DNA of 64,000 nucleotides from Paraburkholderia piptadeniae (lineage in GTDB: Bacteria > Pseudomonadota > Gammaproteobacteria > Burkholderiales > Burkholderiaceae), in the NCBI RefSeq assembly GCF_900007165.1, contig NZ_CYGY02000049.1, positions 1 to 64,000 of the forward strand. The letters are read 5' to 3'. Both the position numbers and the translations under genes were made by a program. Positions within the stretch are counted from its first letter, which is position 1. Each line of letters starts with the position of its first letter. Below are positions 15,345 through 23,927 of this stretch, piece after piece. Under the pieces are notes generated by a model, which worked only from the letters and a program-made list of their open reading frames with translations, had not been told where the DNA came from and did not search any database.

Positions 15345-17675
15345 CTAGTACCCGCCGTTCTGGATCGAGCGCAGCGGGTTGTCGCTGGGCATGTCGCCAG
15401 GCGGCATCACGAGCATCGGCGGCGGCGCGGGCGCGGCAGGCGCGGGCGGTGGCGGAGGCGCCCCCTGCACAGCGGGCGCGGCGTAGGCGTTCGATGGCGC
15501 GGCGTAAGCGTTTGACGGCGCGCCTGCATTGACGTTGCTGTTCTCGCTGCCCGCCGGCGCCTCGCCCGCGCCCTGCCCGGCAGGCGGCGGCGCGCCTTCG
15601 TTGGCAGGCGGCGCGGCTCCGCCCGCCGGCGGCGGCGGAGGCAAGGTCGAATAGCGCCCGCCGTAAGGCTGCGGAGGCGGCGTCGTACGCGGCTGCACGG
15701 GCGGCTGGCCAAATGCGCTGGCGGGCGGCGACGTTCCCGGCCGATTCTGCGTGCTGCCGTGCGGCGTGGCGGCCGCGCCTCCCGTCGTGCCCCCGCCCAC
15801 GCTGCCCGGCTTGCGGATCACGGGACTCGGCGCGGGCGGCTCCAGTTCCGCGACGACGGGATCGAGCCGCAACTGGTCGGCGTGCACGTTGACGTCGGTG
15901 CCCGACCACACTTCCTGCGTATCCGCGTCGGCGGCTGTCTGCGGACGCACGATATGCGGCGTGATCTGCAGCACGATCTCTGTTTTCACGTGATCGCCGT
16001 TGTGATTGGAAAACAACCGCCCGAGCACGGGCAACTGGCCGAGGCCCGGCACCTTGTCGGCTGTCTCGCGGTCCTGATCGGAAATCAGCCCGCCGAGAAT
16101 CTGCGTTTCGCCGTCGCGCAAGCGCAAGCTCGTCGACGCATTGCGCGTGCCGATCTGATAAGCGAGGGTCGTTAGCCCCGCCTGCGAGTTGTCGCTCTGA
16201 ATCACCTTTGTGATGTTGCTCACTTCGAGGTTCAGCTTGATGCCGACATCGCCGTCCCGATAGACCTGCGGCTCGACTTCGAGCTTGATGCCGACGTCGA
16301 GGTACTGGACCATCTGCGTATAGGACGGCCCGCTCGTGCTCGGCGTGCTCGAACTCGAGATCACGGGCACCTTGTCGCCGATCAGAATGCGCGCCTTTTC
16401 CTTGTTGCGCGCACGGATGCGCGGACTGGCGAGCAGGTTGGCGTCGGTGTCGCTGAGCTTGAAGTTGGCCGTCGCGGACAGCCCGCTCACGTTCAGCGCG
16501 TTGATGGGCAAATGATGCAGCTCGCCCCATGTGTTGGCCGTCGCGGGCGTCGCCATCGTGAACGTATTCGGCCATTCGATGCCGAGGTTGGTCATGCGGT
16601 CGTGCGAGACTTCGAGCACCTGCACTTCCATCATCACCTCGGGCTCGGGGATATCCTGCGCGGCGATCATCTCCTCGGCCACGCGTATCGTATCGGGCGT
16701 GCCGCGTATCGTGACGGTGTTCGCGCGTTCGTCGACCACGACTTCCTTGAGCTTGAGCAGACTCTTGAGCAAGCCCTGAATCTGCTTGGCGTCGACGTTC
16801 GACAGCTGGAACGTGCGTACCTTCAGCTCCTGATATTCGAGTTCTTTCGCGGGTGTCGCCGGATAGATGAAGAGCGTATTCGCGTTCAGCTGTTTCTTGT
16901 CGAGCTGGCTCTGCATCAGGATCATGTCGACGGTGTCCTGCAGCGTCGCGTTCGTCACGAAGATCGTCGTCTTCAGGTCGGCGCGCACGTCGCGATCGAA
17001 AATCACATTGAGGCCTGTCGTTTTCGACAGCGCTTCGAACACCATGCGCACGTTGGCATCGCGGAACTGCAGCGTGACGGGCGTACGCATGATCGACGAC
17101 GCGGCGATCTTCTCCTCCTTCAGCGCGCGCTGCTGATTGCGCTTGTCCTGAATCTCCTTGAGAATCTGCTGCGCCATCGGATTGGTCGGGTTCTGCGCGA
17201 GCACGCGATGCACGCGTTGTTCCGCGAGCGCGTACGAGCCGCGCTGCATCATGCGGTCGGCTTCCTGCAAGGCGGTGAGATCGCGCCGGTCGCGATCGAC
17301 CGCGGCGCCGATCTTGCGGCCGCGCTCACTCGTTGGATCGATCTGATACGCCTGGCCGAGCTTCTGCGCGGCGAGGTCGTACTGGTAGCTCGCGCGGTAC
17401 GCTTCCGCGTCGTCGAGCAGCGCATTCACGCGCCCGTCGCGGTCGTGCAGATAGTCGATCTGCAATTGCGCGTTGGTGGGATCGCTCTGGCGCGTCGCGG
17501 GCTGGGTCACGCAGCCGCCCAGCGCCAGCACGGCCAGCGCGATGCACGCGGCCTGCCGCTTCACGTGAGGCACGCCTCGCGAACGGCGCGTGGGGGACGC
17601 TGGATCGGGCGGATAGCGCGTCGGCGAGCCGCTGTCCCCGTTGCGGCACCCATCGCGGCTGCATGCGGCTGTCAT
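15345..17675 (-). CDS. Lipoprotein secretin of the MshL/PilQ/GspD type
   Basis: The product is up to 776 residues. A lipobox-like LALGGC follows the hydrophobic stretch KRQAACIALAVLALGG. A TPR-like region (DLAAQKLGQAYQIDPTSERGRK ... ALAEQRVHRVLAQNPTNPMAQQILKEIQ) comes next, then a secretin N-domain (VTLQFRDANVRMVFEALSKTTGLNVIFDRDV) and the secretin core (VPVISSSSTP, LGGLISDQDRETADKVPGLGQLPVLGRLFSN). The last 120 residues are a Pro/Gly/Ala-rich tail with a SNAYAAP duplication. Two starts are possible. The ATG at 17675 overlaps the upstream stop and has AAGGA 6 nt before it, but gives a 37-residue n-region. The GTG at 17564 gives a normal lipoprotein signal. It forms the outer-membrane channel. 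Confidence 0.9.
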   Translation of the reverse strand: MTAACSRDGCRNGDSGSPTRYPPDPASPTRRSRGVPHVKRQAACIALAVLALGGCVTQPATRQSDPTNAQLQIDYLHDRDGRVNALLDDAEAYRASYQYDLAAQKLGQAYQIDPTSERGRKIGAAVDRDRRDLTALQEADRMMQRGSYALAEQRVHRVLAQNPTNPMAQQILKEIQDKRNQQRALKEEKIAASSIMRTPVTLQFRDANVRMVFEALSKTTGLNVIFDRDVRADLKTTIFVTNATLQDTVDMILMQSQLDKKQLNANTLFIYPATPAKELEYQELKVRTFQLSNVDAKQIQGLLKSLLKLKEVVVDERANTVTIRGTPDTIRVAEEMIAAQDIPEPEVMMEVQVLEVSHDRMTNLGIEWPNTFTMATPATANTWGELHHLPINALNVSGLSATANFKLSDTDANLLASPRIRARNKEKARILIGDKVPVISSSSTPSTSGPSYTQMVQYLDVGIKLEVEPQVYRDGDVGIKLNLEVSNITKVIQSDNSQAGLTTLAYQIGTRNASTSLRLRDGETQILGGLISDQDRETADKVPGLGQLPVLGRLFSNHNGDHVKTEIVLQITPHIVRPQTAADADTQEVWSGTDVNVHADQLRLDPVVAELEPPAPSPVIRKPGSVGGGTTGGAAATPHGSTQNRPGTSPPASAFGQPPVQPRTTPPPQPYGGRYSTLPPPPPAGGAAPPANEGAPPPAGQGAGEAPAGSENSNVNAGAPSNAYAAPSNAYAAPAVQGAPPPPPAPAAPAPPPMLVMPPGDMPSDNPLRSIQNGGY

Positions 17676-18277
17676 TGTTTTCCTTCCCCTGGTATGGAGA
17701 TCACCTGCTTCTGATTCAGCGGCAGATAGGTCAGCACGACATCGCCATCGGAAATCGACTCGACACGATACTGTCCATCGACGATTTCGCCCTGCGACAC
17801 GATCAGCAACTGGTCGCCACTGCTCAGGAATACGCGCGGCTTGAGCGTCGACCCATCCAGCTTGCCGAGGTACACATAGGGCATGGGCGGTGCGGTCGGC
17901 GGGGGCGGCGGCTCGGGCGGCGCCTGCACCACGGGAGGCGGCGGCAGCCACGACGAGGCGGCAAACGGGTTGTTGCGCGATTCGAGCGACATGGGCTTGC
18001 GCAATGCCGCGAGCCTTGCGCCCAGCGTATCCGCTGCATGCGATACGAGCGGCGTGGCCGTGCTCGCTGCGTTTGCCGTTTTCCCCGGCGCTTTCGCACG
18101 GCGCTCTTTCGTCGCGTCGCGCGCGGACGATGACGGCAGCGTTGCTGCATGGCGCGCGGGGTTCACGGCCGCCATCGCCGCCGAACCCTGCGACGCACGC
18201 CACTCCTTCACCGAAAGTGCGATCGTTGCGATCAGGCACAGGCCGAGCACTCCGCGGCGAACGAGGTTCGGGTTCAT
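17672..18277 (-). CDS. PilP/GspC/MshK-like periplasmic linker
   Basis: The 201-residue product has one N-terminal membrane anchor (RRGVLGLCLIATIALSV), an unstructured Ala/Pro-rich linker containing PPPPVVQAPPEPPPPPTAPP, and a C-terminal homology-region-like beta domain (PYVYLGKLDGSTLKPRVFLSSGDQLLIVSQGEIVDGQYRVESISDGDVVLTYLPLNQKQVI). That domain pattern is shared by GspC HR, PilP and MshK and would bind the secretin N0 domain. Such genes are often given the odd database name 'secretion system X translation initiation factor'. It overlaps both neighbours by 4 bp and immediately precedes the secretin gene, as pilP precedes pilQ. Confidence 0.82.
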   Translation of the reverse strand: MNPNLVRRGVLGLCLIATIALSVKEWRASQGSAAMAAVNPARHAATLPSSSARDATKERRAKAPGKTANAASTATPLVSHAADTLGARLAALRKPMSLESRNNPFAASSWLPPPPVVQAPPEPPPPPTAPPMPYVYLGKLDGSTLKPRVFLSSGDQLLIVSQGEIVDGQYRVESISDGDVVLTYLPLNQKQVISIPGEGKQ

Positions 18278-18855
18278 GGCCGCGCCGTCCCGTAGACGAG
18301 TTCGAACCGGACCCGCGCATCGAGCACGCTGCCGTCGACGGCGGGCCGTTCGACGTGTATCTCGCGCAAGGCCGCGTTCGGCAGGTTGTTCAGCACCGAC
18401 GCAAGAAAACGCCGGATGGCGCCATACTGATCCTTGACGGGCAGCAGCATCTGATAGCGGACGTATCGTCCACCCGAGTCGGCGACGACGAGGTATTCGG
18501 CGGAACCCACGGTGAGGTTGTTCTCGCTGGCGCGCGCGAGTATCGCCGCAATGTCGTCCGCGCTATGGGCAAAGCGCGGAAAGAGATCCGGCAAGGTCTC
18601 CAGCATCGCTGCATCGGTGGATGCGCGCGCATCGCCGGCAACGTCCGGCTTCTTCGCGGCTCGCGCAGGGCTGACTTCATTCGACAGATCGCGCGTGCCG
18701 GCCTGCATGCGCATCGCGCCGTTCGCCACGACGGCCGCCGCGCACAGCAACACGACGCCCGCGAGTCCCGGCACGCCGAAGCGGCGCACCAGTTCGAAGC
18801 GCAAGGTCAGAAGGCGCTCGCGCACGGAATCGGCGTTCATGAGCGGCTCGTTCAT
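18274..18855 (-). CDS. PilO/GspM-like alignment subcomplex protein
   Basis: The 193-residue product has a short cytosolic N-terminus, one membrane helix (FGVPGLAGVVLLCAAAVVANGAM) and a periplasmic ferredoxin-like domain ending in LASVLNNLPNAALREIHVERPAVDGSVLDARVRFELVYG, which fits PilO and GspM in shape. The ATG at 18855 overlaps the previous stop (ATGA) and has GGAG 6 nt upstream, which decides it over two other in-frame ATGs nearby. It would pair with the PilN-like protein encoded just before it. Assignment rests on position and topology more than on conserved residues. Confidence 0.75.
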   Translation of the reverse strand: MNEPLMNADSVRERLLTLRFELVRRFGVPGLAGVVLLCAAAVVANGAMRMQAGTRDLSNEVSPARAAKKPDVAGDARASTDAAMLETLPDLFPRFAHSADDIAAILARASENNLTVGSAEYLVVADSGGRYVRYQMLLPVKDQYGAIRRFLASVLNNLPNAALREIHVERPAVDGSVLDARVRFELVYGTARP

Positions 18856-19382
18856 GAACGGCTCCATACTGCGGTGATCTGAAACCGGACAGGCGTGCCC
18901 GGTACGTTGGCTTCGATCTCGTGATCGTTGAGCACGGCCTCGCGCAGCAGCTTGCTCGATTGCAGGTAGCGCAGGTACGCGATCATCGCGTCGAAGTTTT
19001 TCGCTTCCGCCGTGATGCGTATCTGGCTCTGCACGGGATTGTGGTCGATGCCGATCAGCGCGACGTCGTGATCCGGATAGTCTTCGAGGATCGACAGCAG
19101 GTCCTGCCACGGCACGGTCAGCTCGCGCAATACAGCGAGGCTCTGCTTTTCCGCATGCATCGCGGCGGGCGTGGCCTGCGCCCTGACGGGATGTGTCTTC
19201 GCGAACAGCCGGTGCCGCGCTTCTTCGAGCCGCTCCTGGACGCGATCGTTGTCGTCGTAGGCACGCCACAGCAGCACGCCGCTCGCGAGCAGCAGCGCGA
19301 CGGCAACGCCGAGCATGACGAGCCCCGCCGGCGCGAGTCGCGGCCGGTTGCGAGCGAAGTCGATGCGAAGCGGCTCGATCAT
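18852..19382 (-). CDS. PilN/GspL-like inner-membrane protein
   Basis: The 176-residue product has the cytosolic N-terminal peptide MIEPLRIDFARNRPRL, which in PilN binds PilM, one membrane helix (AGLVMLGVAVALLLASGVLLWRAY), a coiled region (DNDRVQERLEEARHRLF) and a periplasmic ferredoxin-like domain with VPWQDLLSILEDYPDHDVALIGIDHNPVQSQIRITAEAKNFDAMIAYLRYL. The last segment strongly resembles the PilN/MshI family. The ATG overlaps the PilM-like stop by 4 bp. It belongs to the inner-membrane alignment subcomplex. Confidence 0.8.
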   Translation of the reverse strand: MIEPLRIDFARNRPRLAPAGLVMLGVAVALLLASGVLLWRAYDDNDRVQERLEEARHRLFAKTHPVRAQATPAAMHAEKQSLAVLRELTVPWQDLLSILEDYPDHDVALIGIDHNPVQSQIRITAEAKNFDAMIAYLRYLQSSKLLREAVLNDHEIEANVPGTPVRFQITAVWSRS

Positions 19383-20332
19383 TTCGCGTACTCCAGCAGA
19401 CGGCACGCGAAGCTCGGGCCTGTCTTGTCGCCTGCTTCGTTGCTTCCTTCGTTGCGTGGCTCAATGCCCGTATCCGCAGCGGATGATGCAAGCACGGTCA
19501 CGCTCGCGAAGCCTGCTTGCAGAGGCGCGAGGTCGACATCGAAGCCGTACAGGCCGAGCGCGCAGTCCTGGCGTTTCGCCTTCGAGCCTTCCGCGCAATG
19601 CTCGAACGCCTGCTCGGCGAGCGCGGCGATCCGCGCGGGATCGTTTGCGTCGCCATCGAACAGACGCTGCGCGTCGTAGCCGACCCAGTGGCCCGCTTCG
19701 ATCAGCACGGCCTGCATCAGCGCATCGGCCGCGAAGACGAGCATCGCGTTTGCTTGAGGGACTTTGTTCAGCGTGCGATTGAGCATTTCCGGCAGGCACA
19801 GTTTCAGCGCCTCGACATCGACGCCCGCCGCCGTGCCCGTCTCGCGGATGCCATCGGACAGCGTGCGCGGCAACGCGCTCGCGAACGCCGCGCGGCCGCC
19901 GCGCTGCACGCAGGCGCGCACGACGATCGCTTCGGCATCGACGCCATACGTATCGACGAAATGCGCGCGCGCGACCTCGTCGATCTCGCGCGTGCGCAGC
20001 GTACGGAAGTCGCCGCGCAATATCGCGTGATTGCCCCAGAAGTCGTCGAGCACGATGTGCGCGCCACGGTTTCGCGAAGGCGCCCGCTTTGCGGGTGGCG
20101 CGCCGTCATCGGATGACGGATCGAGCGCGGCGCGCAAGGCGTCGAATACGCCCGTCTCGGTGAAGTGCTGCGCGTCGGGCATGAGCACGCTGCGCGGTTT
20201 GCTCGCCGGCGCTGCCTTGCGAAAACGCATCCAGCGCAGCGAACGCGACGCGCGCGGACTCACGGCAATCTCGCGCGTGCCGATGCCGACATCGACGCCC
20301 CTGCCGGACGAATCATTCGACCATGGTGACAC
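19379..20332 (-). CDS. PilM/GspL-cytosolic-domain-like protein (MshI family shape)
   Basis: The 317-residue product has no signal or membrane segment. It resembles the actin-like cytosolic scaffold of PilM/GspL by position and size: it lies between the ATPase gene and the PilN-like gene, and has ILRGDFRTLRTREIDEVARAHFVDTYG and VRACVQRGGRAAFASALPRTLSDGIRETGTAAGVDVEALKLCLPEMLNRTLNK. That last block fits the family's subdomain in which PilM-type proteins compare two quotients. The start overlaps the ATPase gene by 20 bp. Sequence conservation is weak, so the call is mainly contextual. Confidence 0.65.
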   Translation of the reverse strand: MSPWSNDSSGRGVDVGIGTREIAVSPRASRSLRWMRFRKAAPASKPRSVLMPDAQHFTETGVFDALRAALDPSSDDGAPPAKRAPSRNRGAHIVLDDFWGNHAILRGDFRTLRTREIDEVARAHFVDTYGVDAEAIVVRACVQRGGRAAFASALPRTLSDGIRETGTAAGVDVEALKLCLPEMLNRTLNKVPQANAMLVFAADALMQAVLIEAGHWVGYDAQRLFDGDANDPARIAALAEQAFEHCAEGSKAKRQDCALGLYGFDVDLAPLQAGFASVTVLASSAADTGIEPRNEGSNEAGDKTGPSFACRLLEYAK

Positions 20333-22064
20333 GGTTGATCTCCTCGAGCGTCGTCTCGCCCTGCCGCACGAGCTTGACGGCCGCGCCGCGCAGCGTCTTC
20401 ATGCCCTGACGGAATGCGGCTGCCTTGATCTGCGTGAGCGGCGCGCGCTCCGAGAGCAGTTGGCGAAGTTCATCGTCCATGCGCAGCGCCTCCGCGACGG
20501 CACGGCGTCCGCGATAACCGCTGCCACGGCACGCGGCGCATCCCGTGCCGCGCCGGAACAGATAGCCGCCCGCCGAATCCGGATCGATTCCCGAGCGCGC
20601 GAGCGTGTCGGCGTCGACGGTGTCCTCGGTCACGCAATCGGGGCAGCACTGCCGCAACAGCCGCTGCGCAATCACACCGTTGAGCGCCGACACGAAGCTG
20701 TACGGATCGACGTCCATGTTCGTGAAGCGGCCGATCACATCGAACACGTTGTTCGCGTGCACTGTCGTGAAAACCTGGTGGCCCGTCAACGCGGCCTGCA
20801 CCGCGATCTGCGCCGTCTCGGGGTCGCGGATTTCGCCGACCATGATCTTGTCGGGGTCATGACGCAGAATCGAGCGAAGGCCGCGCGCAAAGGTCAGCCC
20901 TTTCGCCTCGTTGACGGGAATCTGCAGGATGTCGCCCAACTGGTACTCGACGGGGTCCTCGATGGTCACGATTTTTTCGAGGCCGTCGTTGATCTCCGTG
21001 AGGATCGCGTAAAGCGTCGTGGTCTTGCCGCTGCCCGTCGGCCCTGTCACGAGCAACATGCCGTAAGGCATCGCGGCGACCGTGCGCATGAAGCGCGTGT
21101 CTTCCTGCTGAAATCCCAGCGCTTCGAGCGTGAGCCCACCCGATGCCTGCGATAGCTGATAGCGGTCCAGAATGCGCAACACCGCGTCCTCGCCGAACTG
21201 GTTCGGCATGATCGACACGCGGAAGTCGATTTCGCGGCCCGCGTAGACGGCCTTGAAACGCCCGTCCTGCGGCACGCGCCGCTCGGCGATATCGAGTTCG
21301 GAGATGACCTTCACGCGCGACAGCACCTGATCCGCGACATCTCTTCCTTCGACGCGCCCGACCACCGTCAGCACGCCATCGACGCGGCATTTGATCATCA
21401 GCCCGTTGGCGCGGCATTCGAGGTGAATGTCGCTCGCCATCATCTTCAGCGCGTCGTAGATCGTCGAATTGAGCAGGCGCACGACGGCGCTGTCGTCGCT
21501 GCTGATGCCTTGCAGCGTCAACGCGAGCGACGCGGGATCGGCGGCATGCTGACTCGTCTGGTCAAGCGCGAGCGAGTCCATCGCGCGCACGTCCTTCTCG
21601 CGCACCGCGAGCCACGCGGTGATATCGCCGACGCTCGCAAGCGCCCAGCGATAAGACACCGTGGGCCGCGCGCGCATGCGCTGCTCGATGCTGCCGCGCG
21701 TGCGCCGGTCGAGCGGATCGGCGATCACGAACAGCAGGCCATGTCGTGCGTCGGAATTGTGTGCTTCGGAACCGCCTGCTTCGGGATCGCGAAAGCAGAT
21801 GCACAGACGCGTCGTCGCTTCGACGAACGGCACGATGTCGAAGTCCGGCTGCATGCCGTTCAGTCTTTGCATCGTGACGGGCTGCATGTGACATTGCGCG
21901 GCGAGTCGCGCGAGCACTTCATCCGGGCTCGCCGCTGTTTGCGAGAGCAGGTCCTCGAGCGCGCGCACGCCCGAGCCATGCCGTTCTGCGAGCACGCGCA
22001 ACGCGTCGCGCAGATCGACGCTGCCTGTGCCGTCGATGCCGTTCGCGATGCTCGCCGTGTCCAT
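20313..22064 (-). CDS. GspE/PilB-type assembly ATPase
   Basis: The 583-residue product is a type II/IV secretion motor that hydrolyses ATP at the inner-membrane platform. The N-terminal 190 residues form the N1/N2-type domain. The core shows SDIHLECRANGLMIKCRVDGVL, Walker A GPTGSGKTTTLYA (about 341), the Asp box TIEDPVEYQL, Walker B ILRHDPDKIMVGEIRDPETAQIAVQAALTGHQVFTTVHAN, and a zinc-binding pair CCPDC and CAAC. The four cysteines are typical of GspE/PilB/MshE. It lies between the F-type platform gene and the PilM-like gene. Confidence 0.95.
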   Translation of the reverse strand: MDTASIANGIDGTGSVDLRDALRVLAERHGSGVRALEDLLSQTAASPDEVLARLAAQCHMQPVTMQRLNGMQPDFDIVPFVEATTRLCICFRDPEAGGSEAHNSDARHGLLFVIADPLDRRTRGSIEQRMRARPTVSYRWALASVGDITAWLAVREKDVRAMDSLALDQTSQHAADPASLALTLQGISSDDSAVVRLLNSTIYDALKMMASDIHLECRANGLMIKCRVDGVLTVVGRVEGRDVADQVLSRVKVISELDIAERRVPQDGRFKAVYAGREIDFRVSIMPNQFGEDAVLRILDRYQLSQASGGLTLEALGFQQEDTRFMRTVAAMPYGMLLVTGPTGSGKTTTLYAILTEINDGLEKIVTIEDPVEYQLGDILQIPVNEAKGLTFARGLRSILRHDPDKIMVGEIRDPETAQIAVQAALTGHQVFTTVHANNVFDVIGRFTNMDVDPYSFVSALNGVIAQRLLRQCCPDCVTEDTVDADTLARSGIDPDSAGGYLFRRGTGCAACRGSGYRGRRAVAEALRMDDELRQLLSERAPLTQIKAAAFRQGMKTLRGAAVKLVRQGETTLEEINRVTMVE

Positions 22065-22078
22065 GACGCCCTCGCCTG

Positions 22079-23281
22079 CTATTGAACGCTCGACGCGATT
22101 TCGAAGATCGGCATGTACATCAGCACGACGATGCCGCCGATCACGACGCCGATGAAGATCATCATCGCGGGCTCGATCAGCCGCGAAATCAGATCGATTG
22201 CGCGCGCAACCTGCGCTTCCTGAAACGCGGCGATCCGGTCGAGCACGGGGCCGAGACCGCCCGTCTTCTCCGCGACGGTCAGGAGCCGGTAGGTGATCGC
22301 GTCGGCCAGCGACGCCTGCTGGAACGCATCGGAAATCTTCGAGCCGTTGCGCACCTGATCGAGCGCGCGGCCGAGCGCCACCTGATCGGAACGGCCGACC
22401 AGTCCTCTCGCCAGATCGAACGCACGCACGGCGGGAATGCCGCCGTCGACGAGCATCGCCGTCGTGCGAAAGAACTGCGACTGGCGAAACACGCGGAAGT
22501 ACTGGCCGATGCCGGGCAACGCGAGCATGCGATCGGCGATCCAGTCTCGCGTGGACGGACGGCGCAGAATGATGGCGCCCGTGATCGTCAGCACGGCGAG
22601 CGCGATCGCCAGCGTCTTGTCATGCGCGTGAACCAGGCTGCCCCACGCGATCAGCAGTTGCGAAAGAAGCGGCAGCTCGCGCCCGCTATGTTCGAGCAGC
22701 GTCGCGAAGCGCGGGACGACGAATCCCAGCAGGAAGAGCACGACGACGGCGCCCACCACCAGCAGCACCGTCGGATAGATCGCCGCCGATACGACGCGCG
22801 AGCGCAACTCGTGCAGCATCGCGCTGTTGCGCGAATAGCGCGTGAGACTGTCCGCGAGACCGCCCGTCTGCTCGCTCGCCTTCACGCATGCGACGAGCAC
22901 GGCGGGAAACACGTCGCTGGCCTGTTCGAGCGCCGCCGACAACGACTGCCCTTCTTCGAGACGCCGCAGCAATCCGCGATAGACGCCCGCCGAGCTTTCG
23001 CGCCGCTCGTTGCTTGCGAGCGTGCGCAGCGCATCGACGACACCGACGCCCGCCGACAGCAGGGCCGCGAGTTCGCGCGCGAAGAGTTCGACGTTGAACT
23101 TGCCGCGCACAAGCGCAGGCGCGCGCATGCGCAACTGCGTACCGCCGCGTTCGCCGCGCACCGACACGACTCTCAATCCTCGTGCGCGCGCGAGCGCTGC
23201 GGCAGCCGCCGTCGAATCGCTTTCGACGCGCACTGTCTGCACCGCCCCGCTCGTATCGAAGACCCGCAGCACGTACTTCAC
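22079..23281 (-). CDS. GspF/PilC-type inner-membrane platform protein
   Basis: The 400-residue product has two T2SSF repeats. The first (FNVELFARELAALLSAGVGVVDALRTLA ... GLLRRLEEGQSLSAALEQASDVFPAVLVACVKASEQTGGL) and the second (FRQSQFFRTTAMLVDGGIPAVRAFDLA ... ISDAFQQASLADAITYRLLTVAEKTGGL) each carry the family's Ala/Gly and E-TGGL signatures. Three hydrophobic segments follow the usual GspF pattern, the last being MMIFIGVVIGGIVVLMYMPIF. It anchors the ATPase and pseudopilus at the membrane. The gene follows the G-like pseudopilin by 43 bp and precedes the ATPase by 14 bp. Confidence 0.94.
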   Translation of the reverse strand: MKYVLRVFDTSGAVQTVRVESDSTAAAAALARARGLRVVSVRGERGGTQLRMRAPALVRGKFNVELFARELAALLSAGVGVVDALRTLASNERRESSAGVYRGLLRRLEEGQSLSAALEQASDVFPAVLVACVKASEQTGGLADSLTRYSRNSAMLHELRSRVVSAAIYPTVLLVVGAVVVLFLLGFVVPRFATLLEHSGRELPLLSQLLIAWGSLVHAHDKTLAIALAVLTITGAIILRRPSTRDWIADRMLALPGIGQYFRVFRQSQFFRTTAMLVDGGIPAVRAFDLARGLVGRSDQVALGRALDQVRNGSKISDAFQQASLADAITYRLLTVAEKTGGLGPVLDRIAAFQEAQVARAIDLISRLIEPAMMIFIGVVIGGIVVLMYMPIFEIASSVQ

Positions 23282-23324
23282 GTCGCTTCTCCTCGCATCG
23301 CCCTGCTCAGGCGCCCCGTTCCCT

Positions 23325-23792
23325 TTACCAGGACATCACGTCCGAGTTCTCACCCGAACCGCCCGGCTGGCCGTCCTTGCCATACGAATACAGGTCGTAG
23401 TCGCCGTGTTCGCCGGGCGCGCGGTACTGATAGGGGCGGTCCCAAGGGTCGGGCGGCACGGCCTTCTGCAGATAGGGGCCGCTCCAGTGCGGCGCGTCCT
23501 GCGGCTTCGTCATCAGCGCCTGCAAGCCTTCTTCCGTGGTCGGATAGGCGCCGACATCGAGCCTGTATTGATCGAGTGCCTTGCCGAGCGATTCGATCTG
23601 GGCGCGCGCGATCTTCGTATTCGACTTGCCGACCTGCTCGAAGTAGCGCGGAGCGACGAGGCCCGCCAGAAGACCGATGATGACCATGACCACGAGGAGT
23701 TCGAGCAGCGTGAAGCCGCCCTCGCTTGCGGCCTGTCGTGCACGCGCGGCGCCGGGCTTGCCGCATGGGGACATGAACCGGATGTCGCTCAC
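23325..23792 (-). CDS. GspG-like major pseudopilin, first gene of the hybrid operon
   Basis: The 155-residue product is processed at GGFTLLELLVVMVIIGLLAGLVAPRYFEQV. The C-terminal part YPTTEEGLQALMTKP, PPDPWDRPYQYRAPGEHGDYDLYSYGKDGQPGG is canonical GspG, including the Ca-binding loop. The GTG at 23792 is chosen because AGGGAG lies 8 nt upstream; the longer frame to 23858 has no ribosome site. It is clearly a paralogue of the gspG at the left end of the window, yet it heads a different machine whose other parts look like T4P/MSHA proteins. It lies 135 bp downstream of a response-regulator gene. Confidence 0.93.
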   Translation of the reverse strand: MSDIRFMSPCGKPGAARARQAASEGGFTLLELLVVMVIIGLLAGLVAPRYFEQVGKSNTKIARAQIESLGKALDQYRLDVGAYPTTEEGLQALMTKPQDAPHWSGPYLQKAVPPDPWDRPYQYRAPGEHGDYDLYSYGKDGQPGGSGENSDVMSW

Positions 23793-23927
23793 GTTGTTGT
23801 TCTCCCTATGACTGCCGCGCTTCGCGCGGCCAGGACGCCTGAGTGCATTCTTGTTCACGTCCGCATGCGCGCTAAGTAGGGAGACTCGTGCAAACGGATG
23901 GGTAAAGACCCTCCAGTTCCTCGCAGC

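Noticed and set aside
18856..19491. A longer version of the PilO-like gene starting at 19491
   Set aside because: It would overlap the whole PilN-like gene; the ATGA overlap and GGAG at 18855 fix the true start.
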